From Mycobacterium kyorinense (GTDB lineage: Bacteria; Actinomycetota; Actinomycetes; Mycobacteriales; Mycobacteriaceae), in the NCBI RefSeq assembly GCF_001672775.1, contig NZ_LZKJ01000144.1:1-64000 (forward strand): a DNA stretch of 64,000 nt, read 5' to 3'. The notes beneath the pieces were generated by a model that worked only from the letters and a program-made list of their open reading frames with translations, searched no databases and was not told where the DNA came from. Numbering within the stretch: position 1 is the first letter of the stretch; each line of letters begins with the position of its first letter. This document shows positions 24,131 through 35,338 of the stretch, piece by piece. Position numbers and translations under genes: made by a program.

Positions 24131-25111
24131 GTGAGCCACGACTGGACCGACAACCGCAAAAATCTGATGCTCTTCTCGGGTCGAGCTCACGCAGAGCTGG
24201 CCGACGAGGTCGCCAAGGAGCTCGACGTCCACGTCACGGCGCAGACCGCCCGCGATTTCGCCAACGGTGAGATCTTCGTGCGGTTCCACGAGTCGGTGCG
24301 CGGTTGCGACGCATTCGTCTTGCAATCACACCCGGCGCCGGTCAACCAGTGGCTGGTCGAGCAGCTGATCATGATCGATGCGCTCAAGCGGGGCAGCGCC
24401 AAGCGGATCACCGCGGTCGTACCGTTTTACCCCTACGCGCGGCAGGACAAAAAGCACCGCGGCCGCGAACCGATTTCGGCGCGCCTGGTCGCCGACCTGC
24501 TCAAAACCGCCGGCGCCGACCGGATCGTGACCGTCGACCTGCACACCGATCAGATCCAAGGTTTCTTCGACGGGCCCGTCGACCATATGCGGGCCCAGCC
24601 GCTGCTCACCGGATACATCAAGGACAACTACCCAGGCGGCGACATGGTCGTGGTCTCCCCCGACTCCGGCCGGGTGCGCATCGCCGAGAAATGGGCCGAC
24701 TCACTAGGCGGCGTCCCGCTGGCCTTCATCCACAAGACCCGTGACCCCCGGGTGCCCAACCAAGTGGTGTCCAACCGGGTGGTAGGTGATGTCGAGGGCA
24801 AAACCTGCGTGCTGATCGACGACATGATCGACACCGGCGGCACCATCGCGGGAGCGGTCAAGCTGCTGCACGACGACGGGGCCGGCGATGTCGTCATCGC
24901 GGCCACCCATGGCGTGCTCTCCGAGCCCGCGTCGGAGCGGCTGGCGGCCTGCGGTGCCCGCGAAGTGATCGTCACCAACACGCTGCCGATCGGCGAGGAC
25001 AAGCGTTTCGGTCAGCTGACCGTTTTGTCCATCGCGCCGTTGCTGGCCAGCACGATTCGAGCTGTCTTCGAGAACGGTTCGGTCACAGGGCTTTTCGATG
25101 GAGACGCATAG
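24131..25111 (+). CDS. prsA: Ribose-phosphate pyrophosphokinase (PRPP synthetase)
   Basis: 326 aa, GTG start. It makes PRPP from ribose-5-phosphate and ATP for nucleotide, His, Trp and, in mycobacteria, decaprenyl-phosphoryl-arabinose synthesis. Motifs: FYPYARQDKKHRGREPISARLVADLL (ATP/ribose-phosphate site), VDLHTDQIQGFFD, and the PRPP loop VLIDDMIDTGGTIAGA. The next gene begins at the base after its stop. Confidence 0.97.
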   Translation: MSHDWTDNRKNLMLFSGRAHAELADEVAKELDVHVTAQTARDFANGEIFVRFHESVRGCDAFVLQSHPAPVNQWLVEQLIMIDALKRGSAKRITAVVPFYPYARQDKKHRGREPISARLVADLLKTAGADRIVTVDLHTDQIQGFFDGPVDHMRAQPLLTGYIKDNYPGGDMVVVSPDSGRVRIAEKWADSLGGVPLAFIHKTRDPRVPNQVVSNRVVGDVEGKTCVLIDDMIDTGGTIAGAVKLLHDDGAGDVVIAATHGVLSEPASERLAACGAREVIVTNTLPIGEDKRFGQLTVLSIAPLLASTIRAVFENGSVTGLFDGDA

Positions 25112-25456
25112 ATGCCTGACGGTGTGATCTATCACAACCCGCGCTGCTCGACTTCTCGCAAGACCTTGGAATTGTTGCGCGACAACGGGATCGATCCCAC
25201 GGTGATCGAATATCTCAAAACCCCGCCTAGTCGCGACGATCTGGCCACGATGATCCGTGATGCCGGTATCGACGTGCGTGACGCGGTGCGGAAAAACGAA
25301 GACGTGTACCGTCAGCTCGGCCTCGACGACGTCAGCGACGACGAGTTGCTCGATGCCATGGCAGCTCACCCTATCCTCATCCAGCGGCCGTTCGTGGTCA
25401 CCGCCAAGGGCACCCGGCTCGGACGGCCGATCGACGCGGTCCGCGAAATTCTGTGA
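25112..25456 (+). CDS. ArsC/Spx-family protein (arsenate reductase-like)
   Basis: 114 aa, the standard length of glutaredoxin-type arsenate reductases. The motif NPRCSTSRKTLELL carries the family CX5R-type active-site cysteine, and a conserved RPFVVTAKGTRLGRP lies near the C-terminus. No arsenic-efflux genes are nearby, so a role other than arsenate reduction is possible. It sits with no gap between prsA and lpqT; M. tuberculosis lacks it here, as far as I recall. Confidence 0.82.
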   Translation: MPDGVIYHNPRCSTSRKTLELLRDNGIDPTVIEYLKTPPSRDDLATMIRDAGIDVRDAVRKNEDVYRQLGLDDVSDDELLDAMAAHPILIQRPFVVTAKGTRLGRPIDAVREIL

Positions 25457-26091
25457 GACGTTTGGCTTTCGCGACGGCAGTCATGCTGGTCACGGCCGGC
25501 TGTGGACCGGAAACGCCTGACTACCAGTCGATCTGGACGACGACCACGACCACCACCACGGATGCTCCCGCCGAGCCGCCCGTCCCGTTTTCGGCGTACC
25601 TGGAGGACTCCGGTATCGGCCAGCAACGGGTGGCGCCCGATGCGCTGACCGACCTGACCGTGTCGATGCCCATCCCGGCGGGGTGGGAGAAGTACACCAA
25701 CCCCGCCATCCCGCCGGAAACGGAAATGATCGCCAAGGACGGCAGCCTTCCGAACGCGATGCTGGTGGTCTCCAGGCTGACCGGTGATTTCGACGCCCAC
25801 GAAGTGGCCAAGCATGCCAATGCCGATGCGGTGCTGGCGCAGAACTTCAAACAACTCGACGCATCCAGCGCCGACTTCCACGGCTTCCCCTCGTCGATGA
25901 TTCAGGGCAGCTACGACCTCAACGGCAGGCGATTGCACACCTTCAACCGCGTCGTCGTCGCCACCGGATCGCCACCCGAGTCTCAGCACTACCTCGTGCA
26001 ACTCACGGTGACCAGCCTGGCCGACCAAGCCGTCGCGCAAGCCGGCGGCATCGAGGAGATCATCCGCGGGTTCACCGTCGCGGCCAAGTAG
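25453..26091 (+). CDS. lpqT: Lipoprotein LpqT
   Basis: 212 aa, GTG start overlapping the arsC stop by 4 bases. A short signal peptide ends in lipobox VTAGC (Cys17). A Thr-rich linker (about residues 28-36) leads to a LpqN/LpqT-type domain with TVSMPIPAGWEKYTNP and a C-terminal TSLADQAVAQAGGIEEIIRGF. The function of this mycobacterial lipoprotein family is not settled; it has been linked to envelope processes. Confidence 0.9.
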   Translation: MRRLAFATAVMLVTAGCGPETPDYQSIWTTTTTTTTDAPAEPPVPFSAYLEDSGIGQQRVAPDALTDLTVSMPIPAGWEKYTNPAIPPETEMIAKDGSLPNAMLVVSRLTGDFDAHEVAKHANADAVLAQNFKQLDASSADFHGFPSSMIQGSYDLNGRRLHTFNRVVVATGSPPESQHYLVQLTVTSLADQAVAQAGGIEEIIRGFTVAAK

Positions 26092-26130
26092 CGGGCGCTG
26101 CGCATCAGGCTGCCCATTAGTCTGACTGCC

Positions 26131-27000
26131 ATGACTGCCTGGACCGCCGCAGACCTCCCGTCGTTCACCGGACGCACCGTCATCGTCACCGGCGCCAACA
26201 GCGGCCTGGGCGCGGTGACCGCCCGCGAGCTGGCCCGGGTGGGGGCTCAGGTCATTCTGGCCGTCCGCAATACCGGCAAGGGTGAGGCGGCCGCGCGGGA
26301 CATGACCGGGGACGTCGAGGTGCGTCAGCTGGACCTGCAGGAGCTGCGGTCGGTGCGTGATTTCGCCGACGGCGTGGACGGCGTGGACGTGTTGATCAAC
26401 AACGCCGGCATCATGGCCACCCCGCATGCGGTGACGTCCGACGGTTTCGAGAGCCAGATCGGCACCAATCATCTGGGCCATTTCGCACTGACCAACCTGC
26501 TGTTGCCCAAGCTCACCGACCGGGTGGTCACGGTGTCGTCGATCATGCACTGGATGGGGCGCGTCAGCCTCACGGATCTGAACTGGACCGCCCGCCCTTA
26601 TTCGGCGTCGCGCGCGTACGGCCAGGCCAAGCTCGCTAACCTGCTGTTCACCAGCGAGTTGCAGCGGCGTCTGGAGTCGGTCGGGTCGTCGGTGCGCGCG
26701 TTGGCCGCCCACCCGGGCTATTCGCACACCAACCTGCAGGGGCACTCCGGCAACAAGCTCAATGACGCGGTGGTGTCGCGGGCTACCCGGCTGCTGGCCA
26801 CCGACGCCGACTTCGGCGCCCGGCAAACGTTGTACGCGGCGTCTCAGGACCTGCCGGGCGACACCTTCGTCGGGCCGCGGTTCGGCATGTTCGGCTCGAC
26901 CCGGCCGGTCGGCCGCAGCCCGCTGGCCAAACGCGCCGACACCGCCGCCGAGCTGTGGGAGCTGTCCGAGCGGCTCACGGACACCAAATTTCCGCTCTGA
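26131..27000 (+). CDS. Short-chain dehydrogenase/reductase, retinol-dehydrogenase-like
   Basis: 289 aa. A Rossmann SDR with TGANSGLG cofactor loop (residues about 21-28), NNAG, the catalytic Ser in VTVSSIMHWMG and YGQAK (YxxxK). An Arg after the cofactor strand (AVRNTGKG) suggests NADP(H) preference. The substrate is unknown; this subgroup is often annotated as WW-domain/retinol oxidoreductase-like. It stands alone between lpqT and rplY. Confidence 0.88.
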   Translation: MTAWTAADLPSFTGRTVIVTGANSGLGAVTARELARVGAQVILAVRNTGKGEAAARDMTGDVEVRQLDLQELRSVRDFADGVDGVDVLINNAGIMATPHAVTSDGFESQIGTNHLGHFALTNLLLPKLTDRVVTVSSIMHWMGRVSLTDLNWTARPYSASRAYGQAKLANLLFTSELQRRLESVGSSVRALAAHPGYSHTNLQGHSGNKLNDAVVSRATRLLATDADFGARQTLYAASQDLPGDTFVGPRFGMFGSTRPVGRSPLAKRADTAAELWELSERLTDTKFPL

Positions 27001-27137
27001 GGTGCTGATGCGCTAACCTGGCCGGGCGTCACGGCGAGGGTGGCAGGGCATTTTGGCAAGCCGCCGTTATCGACGGGGACCGACATTCCGGTTGTCGCGA
27101 TGCTGGCCGTGCCCCGACCAACACAGGAGCGACACCC

Positions 27138-27809
27138 ATGGCTAAATCTGCGACTTCGTCCGCCAACCAGCTCAGCGTTTCGGTACGCACTGAGACCGGC
27201 AAAGGCGCCTCCCGACGGGCCCGCCGCGACGGCAAGATTCCCGCAGTTCTTTACGGGCACGGCAGCGAGCCGCAACACCTGGAGCTGCCCGGACACGACT
27301 TCGCCGCGGTGCTGCGGCACGCCGGTACCAACGCGGTGCTGAGCCTGGACATCGAGGGCAAAGAGCAGCTGGCGTTGACCAAGGCGTTGGACATTCACCC
27401 GATCCGCCGCACCATTCAGCACGCCGACCTGCTGGTCGTGCGCCGCGGCGAGAAGGTTGTCGTCGAGGTCAACGTCGAGGTCGAGGGCGAGGCGGCGCCG
27501 GGCACTCTGGTGACCCAGGAGACCAGCACCATCGAGATCGAGGCCGAGGCGCTGTCGATCCCCGAGCAGCTGTCGGTCTCGGTTGAAGGCGTCGAACCGG
27601 GTACCCAGTTCACCGCCGGACAGATCACCCTGCCGTCGGGCGTCAGCCTGGTGTCCGACCCCGAGATGCTGGTCGTCAACGTGGTGAACGCGCCGACCGC
27701 CGAGGAACTCGAAGGCGAGGGTGCCGGCGAGGTGACCGCGGCCGCGGAGGGCGAGGCGCCGGCGGAGGAGGCTGCCGACGCCGAGGCGGCGCCGCCCGAG
27801 TCCGAATAA
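27138..27809 (+). CDS. rplY: 50S ribosomal protein L25, CTC (long) form
   Basis: 223 aa. The N-terminal 5S-rRNA-binding L25 domain (about 12-100: [24 protein letters not shown]) is followed by the TL5/CTC C-terminal domain (about 100-190) and a very acidic Ala/Glu tail. A Shine-Dalgarno AGGAGCGACACCC precedes the ATG. pth follows after 3 bp, a common pairing. Confidence 0.97.
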   Translation: MAKSATSSANQLSVSVRTETGKGASRRARRDGKIPAVLYGHGSEPQHLELPGHDFAAVLRHAGTNAVLSLDIEGKEQLALTKALDIHPIRRTIQHADLLVVRRGEKVVVEVNVEVEGEAAPGTLVTQETSTIEIEAEALSIPEQLSVSVEGVEPGTQFTAGQITLPSGVSLVSDPEMLVVNVVNAPTAEELEGEGAGEVTAAAEGEAPAEEAADAEAAPPESE

Positions 27810-27812
27810 CAG

Positions 27813-28409
27813 ATGGCCGAGCCATCCCCAGCTGCGCGGGGGCCCCAGTTGGTGGTCGGCCTCGGCAACCCCGGACCAAACTATGCCCAGACCCGGCACA
27901 ACCTGGGGTTCATGGTTGCCGACTTGCTCGCCGCGCGGCTGGGGTCGAAGTTCAAGGCGCACAAGAAATCTGGCACCGAGATCAGCACCGGCCGGCTCGG
28001 TGGGCGTTCGGTCGTGCTGGCCAAACCGCGCAGCTACATGAACGAGTCAGGCCGCCAGGTGGGCCCGCTGGCCAAGTTCTACACCGTGCCGCCGCGCGAC
28101 GTCATCGTCGTCCACGACGACCTCGACCTGGACTTCGGCCGGATCCGGCTCAAGATCGGCGGCGGCGAGGGCGGTCATAACGGGCTGCGCTCGGTGGCGT
28201 CGGCGCTGGGCACCAAGGACTTTCAGCGGGTGCGGATCGGCATCGGCCGCCCACCGGGCCGCAAGGACCCGGCGGCTTTCGTGTTGGAGAACTTCGCCGC
28301 CGCCGAACGGGCGGAGGTTCCCACGATTTGCGAGCAGGCCGCCGACGCCACCGAGCTGCTGCTCGAGTTGGGTCTGGAGCCGGCCCAAAACGTCGTCCAC
28401 GCCTGGTAA
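27813..28409 (+). CDS. pth: Peptidyl-tRNA hydrolase
   Basis: 198 aa. It releases peptides from tRNA dropped off the ribosome. The signature [20 protein letters not shown] carries the catalytic His; [15 protein letters not shown] and [29 protein letters not shown] complete the active site. Directly behind rplY and probably co-transcribed. It converges with pks16 across a repeat-bearing gap. Confidence 0.97.
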   Translation: MAEPSPAARGPQLVVGLGNPGPNYAQTRHNLGFMVADLLAARLGSKFKAHKKSGTEISTGRLGGRSVVLAKPRSYMNESGRQVGPLAKFYTVPPRDVIVVHDDLDLDFGRIRLKIGGGEGGHNGLRSVASALGTKDFQRVRIGIGRPPGRKDPAAFVLENFAAAERAEVPTICEQAADATELLLELGLEPAQNVVHAW

Positions 28410-28428
28410 TTGCGGGCGACCCCCTTGC

Positions 28429-28462
28429 GCCGAGCGTGCGTGTCCCCGGTCGACACGCCGCA
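28429..28462. repeat. CGAGCGTGC-type intergenic inverted repeat
   Basis: Directly after pth: GCGCCGAGCGTGCGTGTC, a short spacer, then GACACGCCGC. The GTGTC/GACAC core gives an imperfect hairpin. It is the same type as the element before glmU, and probably a dispersed mycobacterial repeat. Confidence 0.45.
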
Positions 28463-28477
28463 TCAATTACCGGATTT

Positions 28478-28561
28478 GCGCACGCTCGCGCAGTAGCTAC
28501 GCACGCACGCGTAGAAGCTGCGCACGCACGCGCAGATGTTACGCACGCTCGCGCAGAAGCT
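28478..28561. repeat. Four tandem 21-bp units between convergent pth and pks16
   Basis: Four units of exactly 21 bp start at 28478, 28499, 28520 and 28541. Each reads approximately RCGCACGCWCGCGYAG followed by five variable bases. In one forward frame they encode heptads of the AHARAEA kind, but that frame has no good start and the neighbouring genes run through neither side. The array may act as a bidirectional structure between converging genes. Confidence 0.75.
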
Positions 28562-28573
28562 GCGCAAAAGGCG

Positions 28574-30211
28574 CTAGGTGACCAGCGTGACCGAGTTGGC
28601 CCGCCGCAGCTTGCCCGACGGGGTCTTCGGAATCGTCCCGGGGCCAAGCACCACGACATTGCGGGGCCGCACATCGACCTCGGCGACGACCTCGTGGGCC
28701 ACCTGATGCTCGATGCGGCGCACTTGAGCGGGATCCTCGAAGGCGTTGGACTCCACCGCGACGGCGAACGTCTCCCGCGAATGCCCGGCGTCTAGCCGCA
28801 CGGCCACCGCGCAGCCCGGACGAACACCGTCGACTCGACAGGCGGCACGCTCGATGTCAGTCGGATAGATGTTGCGCCCGGCCATGATGATGACGTCCTT
28901 GACGCGGCCGCACACCACGATGTGCCCGTTCTCCATCAGGTAACCCAAGTCGCCCGTGTCATACCAGCCGTGCTCGTCCTGCGCTGGGATGAACCCGCCC
29001 ATCGTGATGTAACCCGGCGTCACCGGCTCCCCGCGCAGTTCGATCACCCCGACGCCGCGGGGCGGCAGCACCCTGCCGTCCTCGTCGATGATGCGGGCCT
29101 CGAGCCCTTCCAGCAGCGGGCCCAACGAGGCGAACCGGCGCGTGTTGCCCTTGCTGGCAGGCACCGCGCGGCGCAGCGCACTCAACAGATCGGCATCTAC
29201 CTCGTCGACGACCAGTCCGTCGCCCAGTTCGGAGAACGACACCGCCAACGTCGTTTCGGCCATCCCGTAGGCCGGCATGACCGCCTCGGGCCGCAAGCCG
29301 AACGGCTTGCCCGCATCGATCAGGTCCTCGACGTCGGCGGGTTCGACTGGCTCGGCTCCCGACAGCGCGAACCGCAGCGTCGACAGGTCGAACTGACCGG
29401 GCTTGGCCTGCTTGCGCAGTCGCTTGGCAAACAGCGAGTAGGCGAAGTTGGGCGCGGCGGTCATCGTGCCCTTGTACTTGTCGATCAGCTTGGCCCACAG
29501 CAGCGTGTCGCGCAGGAAGTCCATCGGGGTGACCTTGACCAGCTCCACGCCGAAGTACATCGGCACGGTCAAAAAGCCGATCATGCCCATGTCGTGGAAG
29601 CACGGCAGCCAGCTGAGCATCACGTCGTTGCCGCTGGGGTCCATCTTGGCGCCGATGAACATCGCCTCGGCGTTGGAGTAGATGTTGCGGTGGGTGATCT
29701 GGACGGCCTTCGGAGACCCTGTCGAGCCGGACGTCAACTGCATCAACGCCAGATCGTCTTCGTCGGTGTCGATCGGGTCGATCGGGTCCGACGCCAGCAG
29801 CTGCTCGACGGTCAGCACCGTGACACCGCGCTCGGCCAGCACCGGCGCGGCCGCCATGAACGGGTCGGAGACGACGACGGCCTTGGCCTCGATCATGTCG
29901 ATGACGGTGGTGGTGTCCTCAGCCCAGATCGCCAGGTCGGTGCGCGGTGTGGGCTGGTGCAGCATGGTCAGGCTGGCGCCGCGCATCCACAGCCCCTGGG
30001 CGGTCGGCGCGATTTCCACCGGCGCGCCGGCCAGCACGCCGACCGCGTCGCCGTGGCCGACCCCGGCAGCGGCCAAGCCGCCGGCCACTCGGCGGGACCG
30101 CTCATGGACCTCGAGCCAGGTGTGCCGGACCGGCTGGTGCGGTTCGCCGGTCACCATGCCCTTCGTGCTCTCGTGAGCGTTACGGAACAAGTTCTCGGTA
30201 AACCTGCTCAC
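28574..30211 (-). CDS. pks16: Fatty acyl-AMP ligase / acyl-CoA synthetase Pks16
   Basis: 545 aa, ANL adenylating superfamily despite the pks name. The P-loop motif [39 protein letters not shown] and the C-terminal lysine region KTPSGKLRR are present. It should activate a fatty acid as acyl-adenylate for transfer to CoA or a carrier protein. It is close to M. tuberculosis Rv1013 over its whole length. GTG start with a strong AGGAGG six bases upstream. Confidence 0.93.
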   Translation of the reverse strand: MSRFTENLFRNAHESTKGMVTGEPHQPVRHTWLEVHERSRRVAGGLAAAGVGHGDAVGVLAGAPVEIAPTAQGLWMRGASLTMLHQPTPRTDLAIWAEDTTTVIDMIEAKAVVVSDPFMAAAPVLAERGVTVLTVEQLLASDPIDPIDTDEDDLALMQLTSGSTGSPKAVQITHRNIYSNAEAMFIGAKMDPSGNDVMLSWLPCFHDMGMIGFLTVPMYFGVELVKVTPMDFLRDTLLWAKLIDKYKGTMTAAPNFAYSLFAKRLRKQAKPGQFDLSTLRFALSGAEPVEPADVEDLIDAGKPFGLRPEAVMPAYGMAETTLAVSFSELGDGLVVDEVDADLLSALRRAVPASKGNTRRFASLGPLLEGLEARIIDEDGRVLPPRGVGVIELRGEPVTPGYITMGGFIPAQDEHGWYDTGDLGYLMENGHIVVCGRVKDVIIMAGRNIYPTDIERAACRVDGVRPGCAVAVRLDAGHSRETFAVAVESNAFEDPAQVRRIEHQVAHEVVAEVDVRPRNVVVLGPGTIPKTPSGKLRRANSVTLVT

Positions 30212-30485
30212 GACAACCTCCTCGGTTCCAGCGCAACGTCCCTGGATTTCAGGTTGCCCCTGTTACGGGGTACTGCACAGGAGGCGCGCATACACAATTG
30301 GGGAGCGGTTCTGTCTCGAAGCGGTGATGAATCAGTAACCTCGCGCAACGACGCGGCGTCGACAAGGACACGCCGTGGCCGTCGACTCAAAAACCGCCTG
30401 CCCAGCCGCTCGGCAGGCGACAGAATCGGGCGCGCTTCTGGACCGCTATTCGTCACCGCCGATCATCTTAAACTCCTCTTAAGTA
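30212..30485. other. Intergenic region between ispE and pks16
   Basis: 274 bp without a convincing gene. It should contain the pks16 promoter and leader, since a terminator-like hairpin lies at its upstream end. An imperfect CTTAAACTCCTCTTAAG inverted repeat lies at 30468-30484. Short open frames exist but lack start signals and family resemblance. Confidence 0.4.
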
Positions 30486-30522
30486 ACGTCCAAACGTGGA
30501 CGTCAAAGAGGTGTCACACCTC
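30486..30522 (-). terminator. Double hairpin at the 3' end of ispE
   Basis: Two perfect inverted repeats: GAGGTGT/ACACCTC at 30508-30522, which spans the ispE stop codon, and ACGTCCA/TGGACGT with loop AACG at 30486-30503. On the minus strand the second hairpin is followed by TTACTTAAG, a weak T-containing tail. A terminator or RNA-stability element is likely. Confidence 0.5.
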
Positions 30523-31470
30523 ACTGACGGGCGCGGGCACCACCCGGGCGCCGTGTACTGGCCCGCTTGCGACCCGCACCGTGCGGCACACGCCGGCTCC
30601 GGACAGCTGGGTGCCCACGTCGACGGCTGCGGGAGCCGAGCGGCACAGGAACGCACACGTCGGTCCGGAGCCTGACACGATGCCCGCCAGCGCGCCCGCC
30701 TCCGCGCCGGCGCGCAGCACACGCCGCAGCGTTGAATCCAGGCTCACCGCGGCCGCCTGCAACTCGTTGCCCAGCAGCGGCGCCAGCTGCTCGGGGTCGC
30801 CGGCGGCCAGCGCCGCCAGCACCGGCCCGGGCTCGTCGAGCCGCGGCGGCGACCCGGCGTCCCGAAGCCGGTCGAGCTCGTCGAACACCCCTGGGGTGGA
30901 CAGGCCGCCGTCGGCGAACGCCAACACCCAATGGAACGTGGTGCGGGCCAGCACGGTCGCCAGCTCCTCGCCGCGGCCGGTGCCCAACGCGGTGCCGCCG
31001 TGCAGCGCGAACGGCACATCGCTGCCCAGCTTTGCGGCCAGCGTGTGCAGGTCGCGGCGCGGCACGCCGAGCTCCCACAGGGCGTTGATGGCCACCAGCA
31101 CCGCGGCGGCGTCGGCACTGCCGCCCGCCATGCCGCCGGCCACCGGGATGGATTTGTCGATAGCGATCGAGACATCGGGGGCCCGGCCGACGTGGTCAGC
31201 CATCAGCTCGGCGGCCTGCCACGCCAGGTTGCGCTCGTCGACCGGCAACTGGTCAGCGCCCTCGCCGGAGACCTCCAGCGACAGCACATCGGCGTTCCGC
31301 ACCGTGACCTCGTCGACCAGGGAGACGGCGTGGAATACCGTCGTCAACTCGTGATAGCCGTCGCCGCGGCGGTCACCGACGGCCAGGTAGAGGTTGATCT
31401 TCCCGGGGACCCGGACCGTCACCGAGCCAGTAGGCACCCACTGAGCAGCGGTGTTTCCGTCCAACGGCAC
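30514..31470 (-). CDS. ispE: 4-diphosphocytidyl-2-C-methyl-D-erythritol kinase IspE
   Basis: 318 aa, GHMP kinase of the non-mevalonate isoprenoid pathway. Substrate/ATP motifs: [30 protein letters not shown] (glycine-rich ATP loop) and [13 protein letters not shown]. The GTG at 31470 is chosen because TAGTCT (minus strand, 31477-31482) lies exactly 6 nt before it, fitting a leaderless transcript; the alternative GTG at 31437 matches the shorter M. tuberculosis form. Unlike in M. tuberculosis it is separated from ksgA by a kinase gene. Confidence 0.94.
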   Translation of the reverse strand: MPLDGNTAAQWVPTGSVTVRVPGKINLYLAVGDRRGDGYHELTTVFHAVSLVDEVTVRNADVLSLEVSGEGADQLPVDERNLAWQAAELMADHVGRAPDVSIAIDKSIPVAGGMAGGSADAAAVLVAINALWELGVPRRDLHTLAAKLGSDVPFALHGGTALGTGRGEELATVLARTTFHWVLAFADGGLSTPGVFDELDRLRDAGSPPRLDEPGPVLAALAAGDPEQLAPLLGNELQAAAVSLDSTLRRVLRAGAEAGALAGIVSGSGPTCAFLCRSAPAAVDVGTQLSGAGVCRTVRVASGPVHGARVVPAPVSEV

Positions 31471-31505
31471 CGCACGAGACTATCGCCGGAACCTACGCTG
31501 TGGGC
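31471..31505. promoter_or_regulatory. Divergent, apparently leaderless promoters for ispE and the kinase
   Basis: Only 35 bp separate two divergent starts. Minus strand: TAGTCT (31477-31482) is 6 nt from the ispE GTG. Plus strand: TACGCT (31494-31499) is 6 nt from the kinase ATG. Both fit the mycobacterial TANNNT -10 with the first transcribed base being the start codon. No Shine-Dalgarno is present on either side. Confidence 0.55.
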
Positions 31506-32302
31506 ATGGTTGAGGCCGGCGAGCAGCTCCACGGCTACGTCGTCAACCGGGAAGTCGGCCGCGGCGGCTACGCCACGGTGTATCGGGCCCACCCCAGCAA
31601 GACCCCCGAGCGGGTGGTGGCGCTCAAGGTGCTGCGCGCCGACCATCGCAGCCCGGCAGACCTGGCCCGCCTGAACCGCGAATTCGAATTCGCACACCGG
31701 CTGCGTCATCCGCACATCGTCACGGTCTACGAGCAGGGGCCGTTCTGGCTGGCGATGCAGTTCGTCGACGGCGGCAAGTCCACGGCGTTGCAGCGGCTGG
31801 ACCACCAGCTGGCGGCGCTGGCGCAGATCGCCGACGCGTTGGATTATGTGCACCGCCAAGGTATCGTTCACGCCGACGTCAAACCGGCGAACATCCTTGT
31901 CGCCAAGGACTTTTCACGTGACGGCGCATGTTTGATCGACTTCGGCGTGGCACACGCGGTCGTCGACGACGTCTTTCGTCGGCCCAAAGACATTCAGGCG
32001 TCTCTGTCGTATGCCGCCCCCGAGGTGCTGCGCGGTCAGGCGCCGACGGCCGCCACCGACGAGTACGCGCTGGCCTGCTCGGTCGTCGAGTTACTCACCG
32101 GCGCACCGCCATTCAGCGCCGACACCTCCGCTGAACTGATCAGAGCGCACTTGCGTGGCATCCCGCCGCGGGTGTCCAGCAGGGCTTCCTGGGCGTCACG
32201 GGCCTTCGACACGGTGGTCGCCCGAGCCATGGCGCGCGATCCCGAGGTGCGCTACCGGTCCTGTGTGGAAATGGTCGAGCACGTCGTCCGTGCTGTCGAC
32301 GG

Positions 32303-32306
<4 letters not shown>
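31506..32306 (+). CDS. Small soluble Ser/Thr protein kinase inserted between ispE and ksgA
   Basis: 266 aa, a kinase domain and almost nothing else. Glycine loop GRGGYATVY (residues 18-26), Lys41 in VVALK, catalytic loop HADVKPANI with Asp124 and Ala in place of the Arg of HRD (a non-RD kinase), DFG at 145-147, APE at 171-173. No membrane helix or sensor domain follows, unlike most mycobacterial Pkn proteins. ATG 31506 is preferred to GTG 31500 on leaderless spacing. Its TAG shares the palindrome CTAG (32303-32306) with the ksgA stop on the other strand. Substrates are unknown. Confidence 0.88.
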
Positions 32307-34480
<2,174 letters not shown>

Positions 34481-35314
34481 TTAAGTACTGAGGCCGTAAA
34501 CCCGACGCGCGTTGGCCGTGGTGACCTGGGCCAATTCTTCGGCCGGCCGGTCCACCAGTTCAGCCAACGCTCGCACAGTGTAGGGCAAGCAATACGGCTC
34601 GTTGGGCGCGCCCCGATACGGATGGGGTGTGAGAAACGGCGCATCGGTTTCCACCAGCAGTTGGCTGGGCGGGATCACTTCGACGGCATCTCGCAGGTCA
34701 CGCGCATTACGGAAACTCACCGTGCCGGACAGGCTGACCAGCCAGCCGGCCTCGACGCAGGCCCGTGCCATGGCGGTGTCGGACGAGAAGCAGTGGAAGA
34801 TCACCGTGTCGGGTGCGCCCTCGGCGCCCAGCACGTCGAGCACCTCGGCGTCGGCGTTACGGTTGTGGATCATCAGCGGTTTACCGATCCGCTTGGCCAA
34901 GTCGATGTGCCAGGCGAACGCCTCCCGCTGCACGCCCGGTTCCGCGCAGCCCTCCAGCCGGCCGGGCCAATACAGGTCCATGCCGGTCTCGCCGACGGCC
35001 ACCACCCGGGGCTGGGCGGCGAGCCGCTCGATCTCGGCGCGGGCCGCGTCGGTCAGCGCCCCGGCGCGGGTGGGATGCAGCGCCACCGCGGCATAGACCC
35101 GCTCGTCCCACTCGGCGGCCCGGGTCACCCAGCGTGCCGAATCCATGTCGTCGGCAATCGTGACGACCGCTTGGACCCCGACGGCGGCGGCACGGTCGAC
35201 GATCGCGCGCACCGCTTCGGCATTGTCGGCCCCGCACGCGTCGAGATGGGTGTGCGCGTCGACCAACGGGCTCAACGGCTCCGGGGCCGGCGGCGGCGGA
35301 CGTCGGGAACCCAT
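34481..35314 (-). CDS. tatD: TatD family metal-dependent deoxyribonuclease
   Basis: 277 aa, TIM-barrel amidohydrolase fold. Metal ligands: VDAHTHLDA, GETGMDLYW (Glu), IHNRNADAEVL (His), FHCFSSD (His), LVETDAPFL (Asp). Proposed 3'-5' exonuclease in DNA repair. ATG 35314 is chosen because TATTGT lies exactly 6 nt upstream, consistent with a leaderless mRNA; the frame is open much further but lies opposite metG. It is divergent from metG with 24 bp between starts. Confidence 0.93.
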   Translation of the reverse strand: MGSRRPPPPAPEPLSPLVDAHTHLDACGADNAEAVRAIVDRAAAVGVQAVVTIADDMDSARWVTRAAEWDERVYAAVALHPTRAGALTDAARAEIERLAAQPRVVAVGETGMDLYWPGRLEGCAEPGVQREAFAWHIDLAKRIGKPLMIHNRNADAEVLDVLGAEGAPDTVIFHCFSSDTAMARACVEAGWLVSLSGTVSFRNARDLRDAVEVIPPSQLLVETDAPFLTPHPYRGAPNEPYCLPYTVRALAELVDRPAEELAQVTTANARRVYGLST

Positions 35315-35338
35315 CCGCACACAATAGGGTGAAAGCCG
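35315..35338. promoter_or_regulatory. Compact divergent tatD/metG promoter
   Basis: 24 bp between the two starts. Minus: TATTGT then 6 nt then the tatD ATG. Plus: TAGGGT (35325-35330) then 8 nt then the metG ATG, so the metG leader would be zero to two bases. The two -10 boxes overlap within CACAATAGGGT, so the promoters may exclude each other. Confidence 0.45.

Noticed and set aside
28478..28561. CRISPR array
   Set aside because: Repeats are directly adjacent 21-bp tandem units with no unique spacers, and no cas genes are in the window.
30208..30456. Possible small gene between ispE and pks16
   Set aside because: 82 codons on the minus strand without ribosome-binding site, running into the pks16 start region; no recognisable domain.
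28922..31354. 810-codon open frame opposite pks16 and ispE
   Set aside because: Antisense to two well-identified genes and crosses their intergenic gap; composition is that of a mirrored codon pattern.
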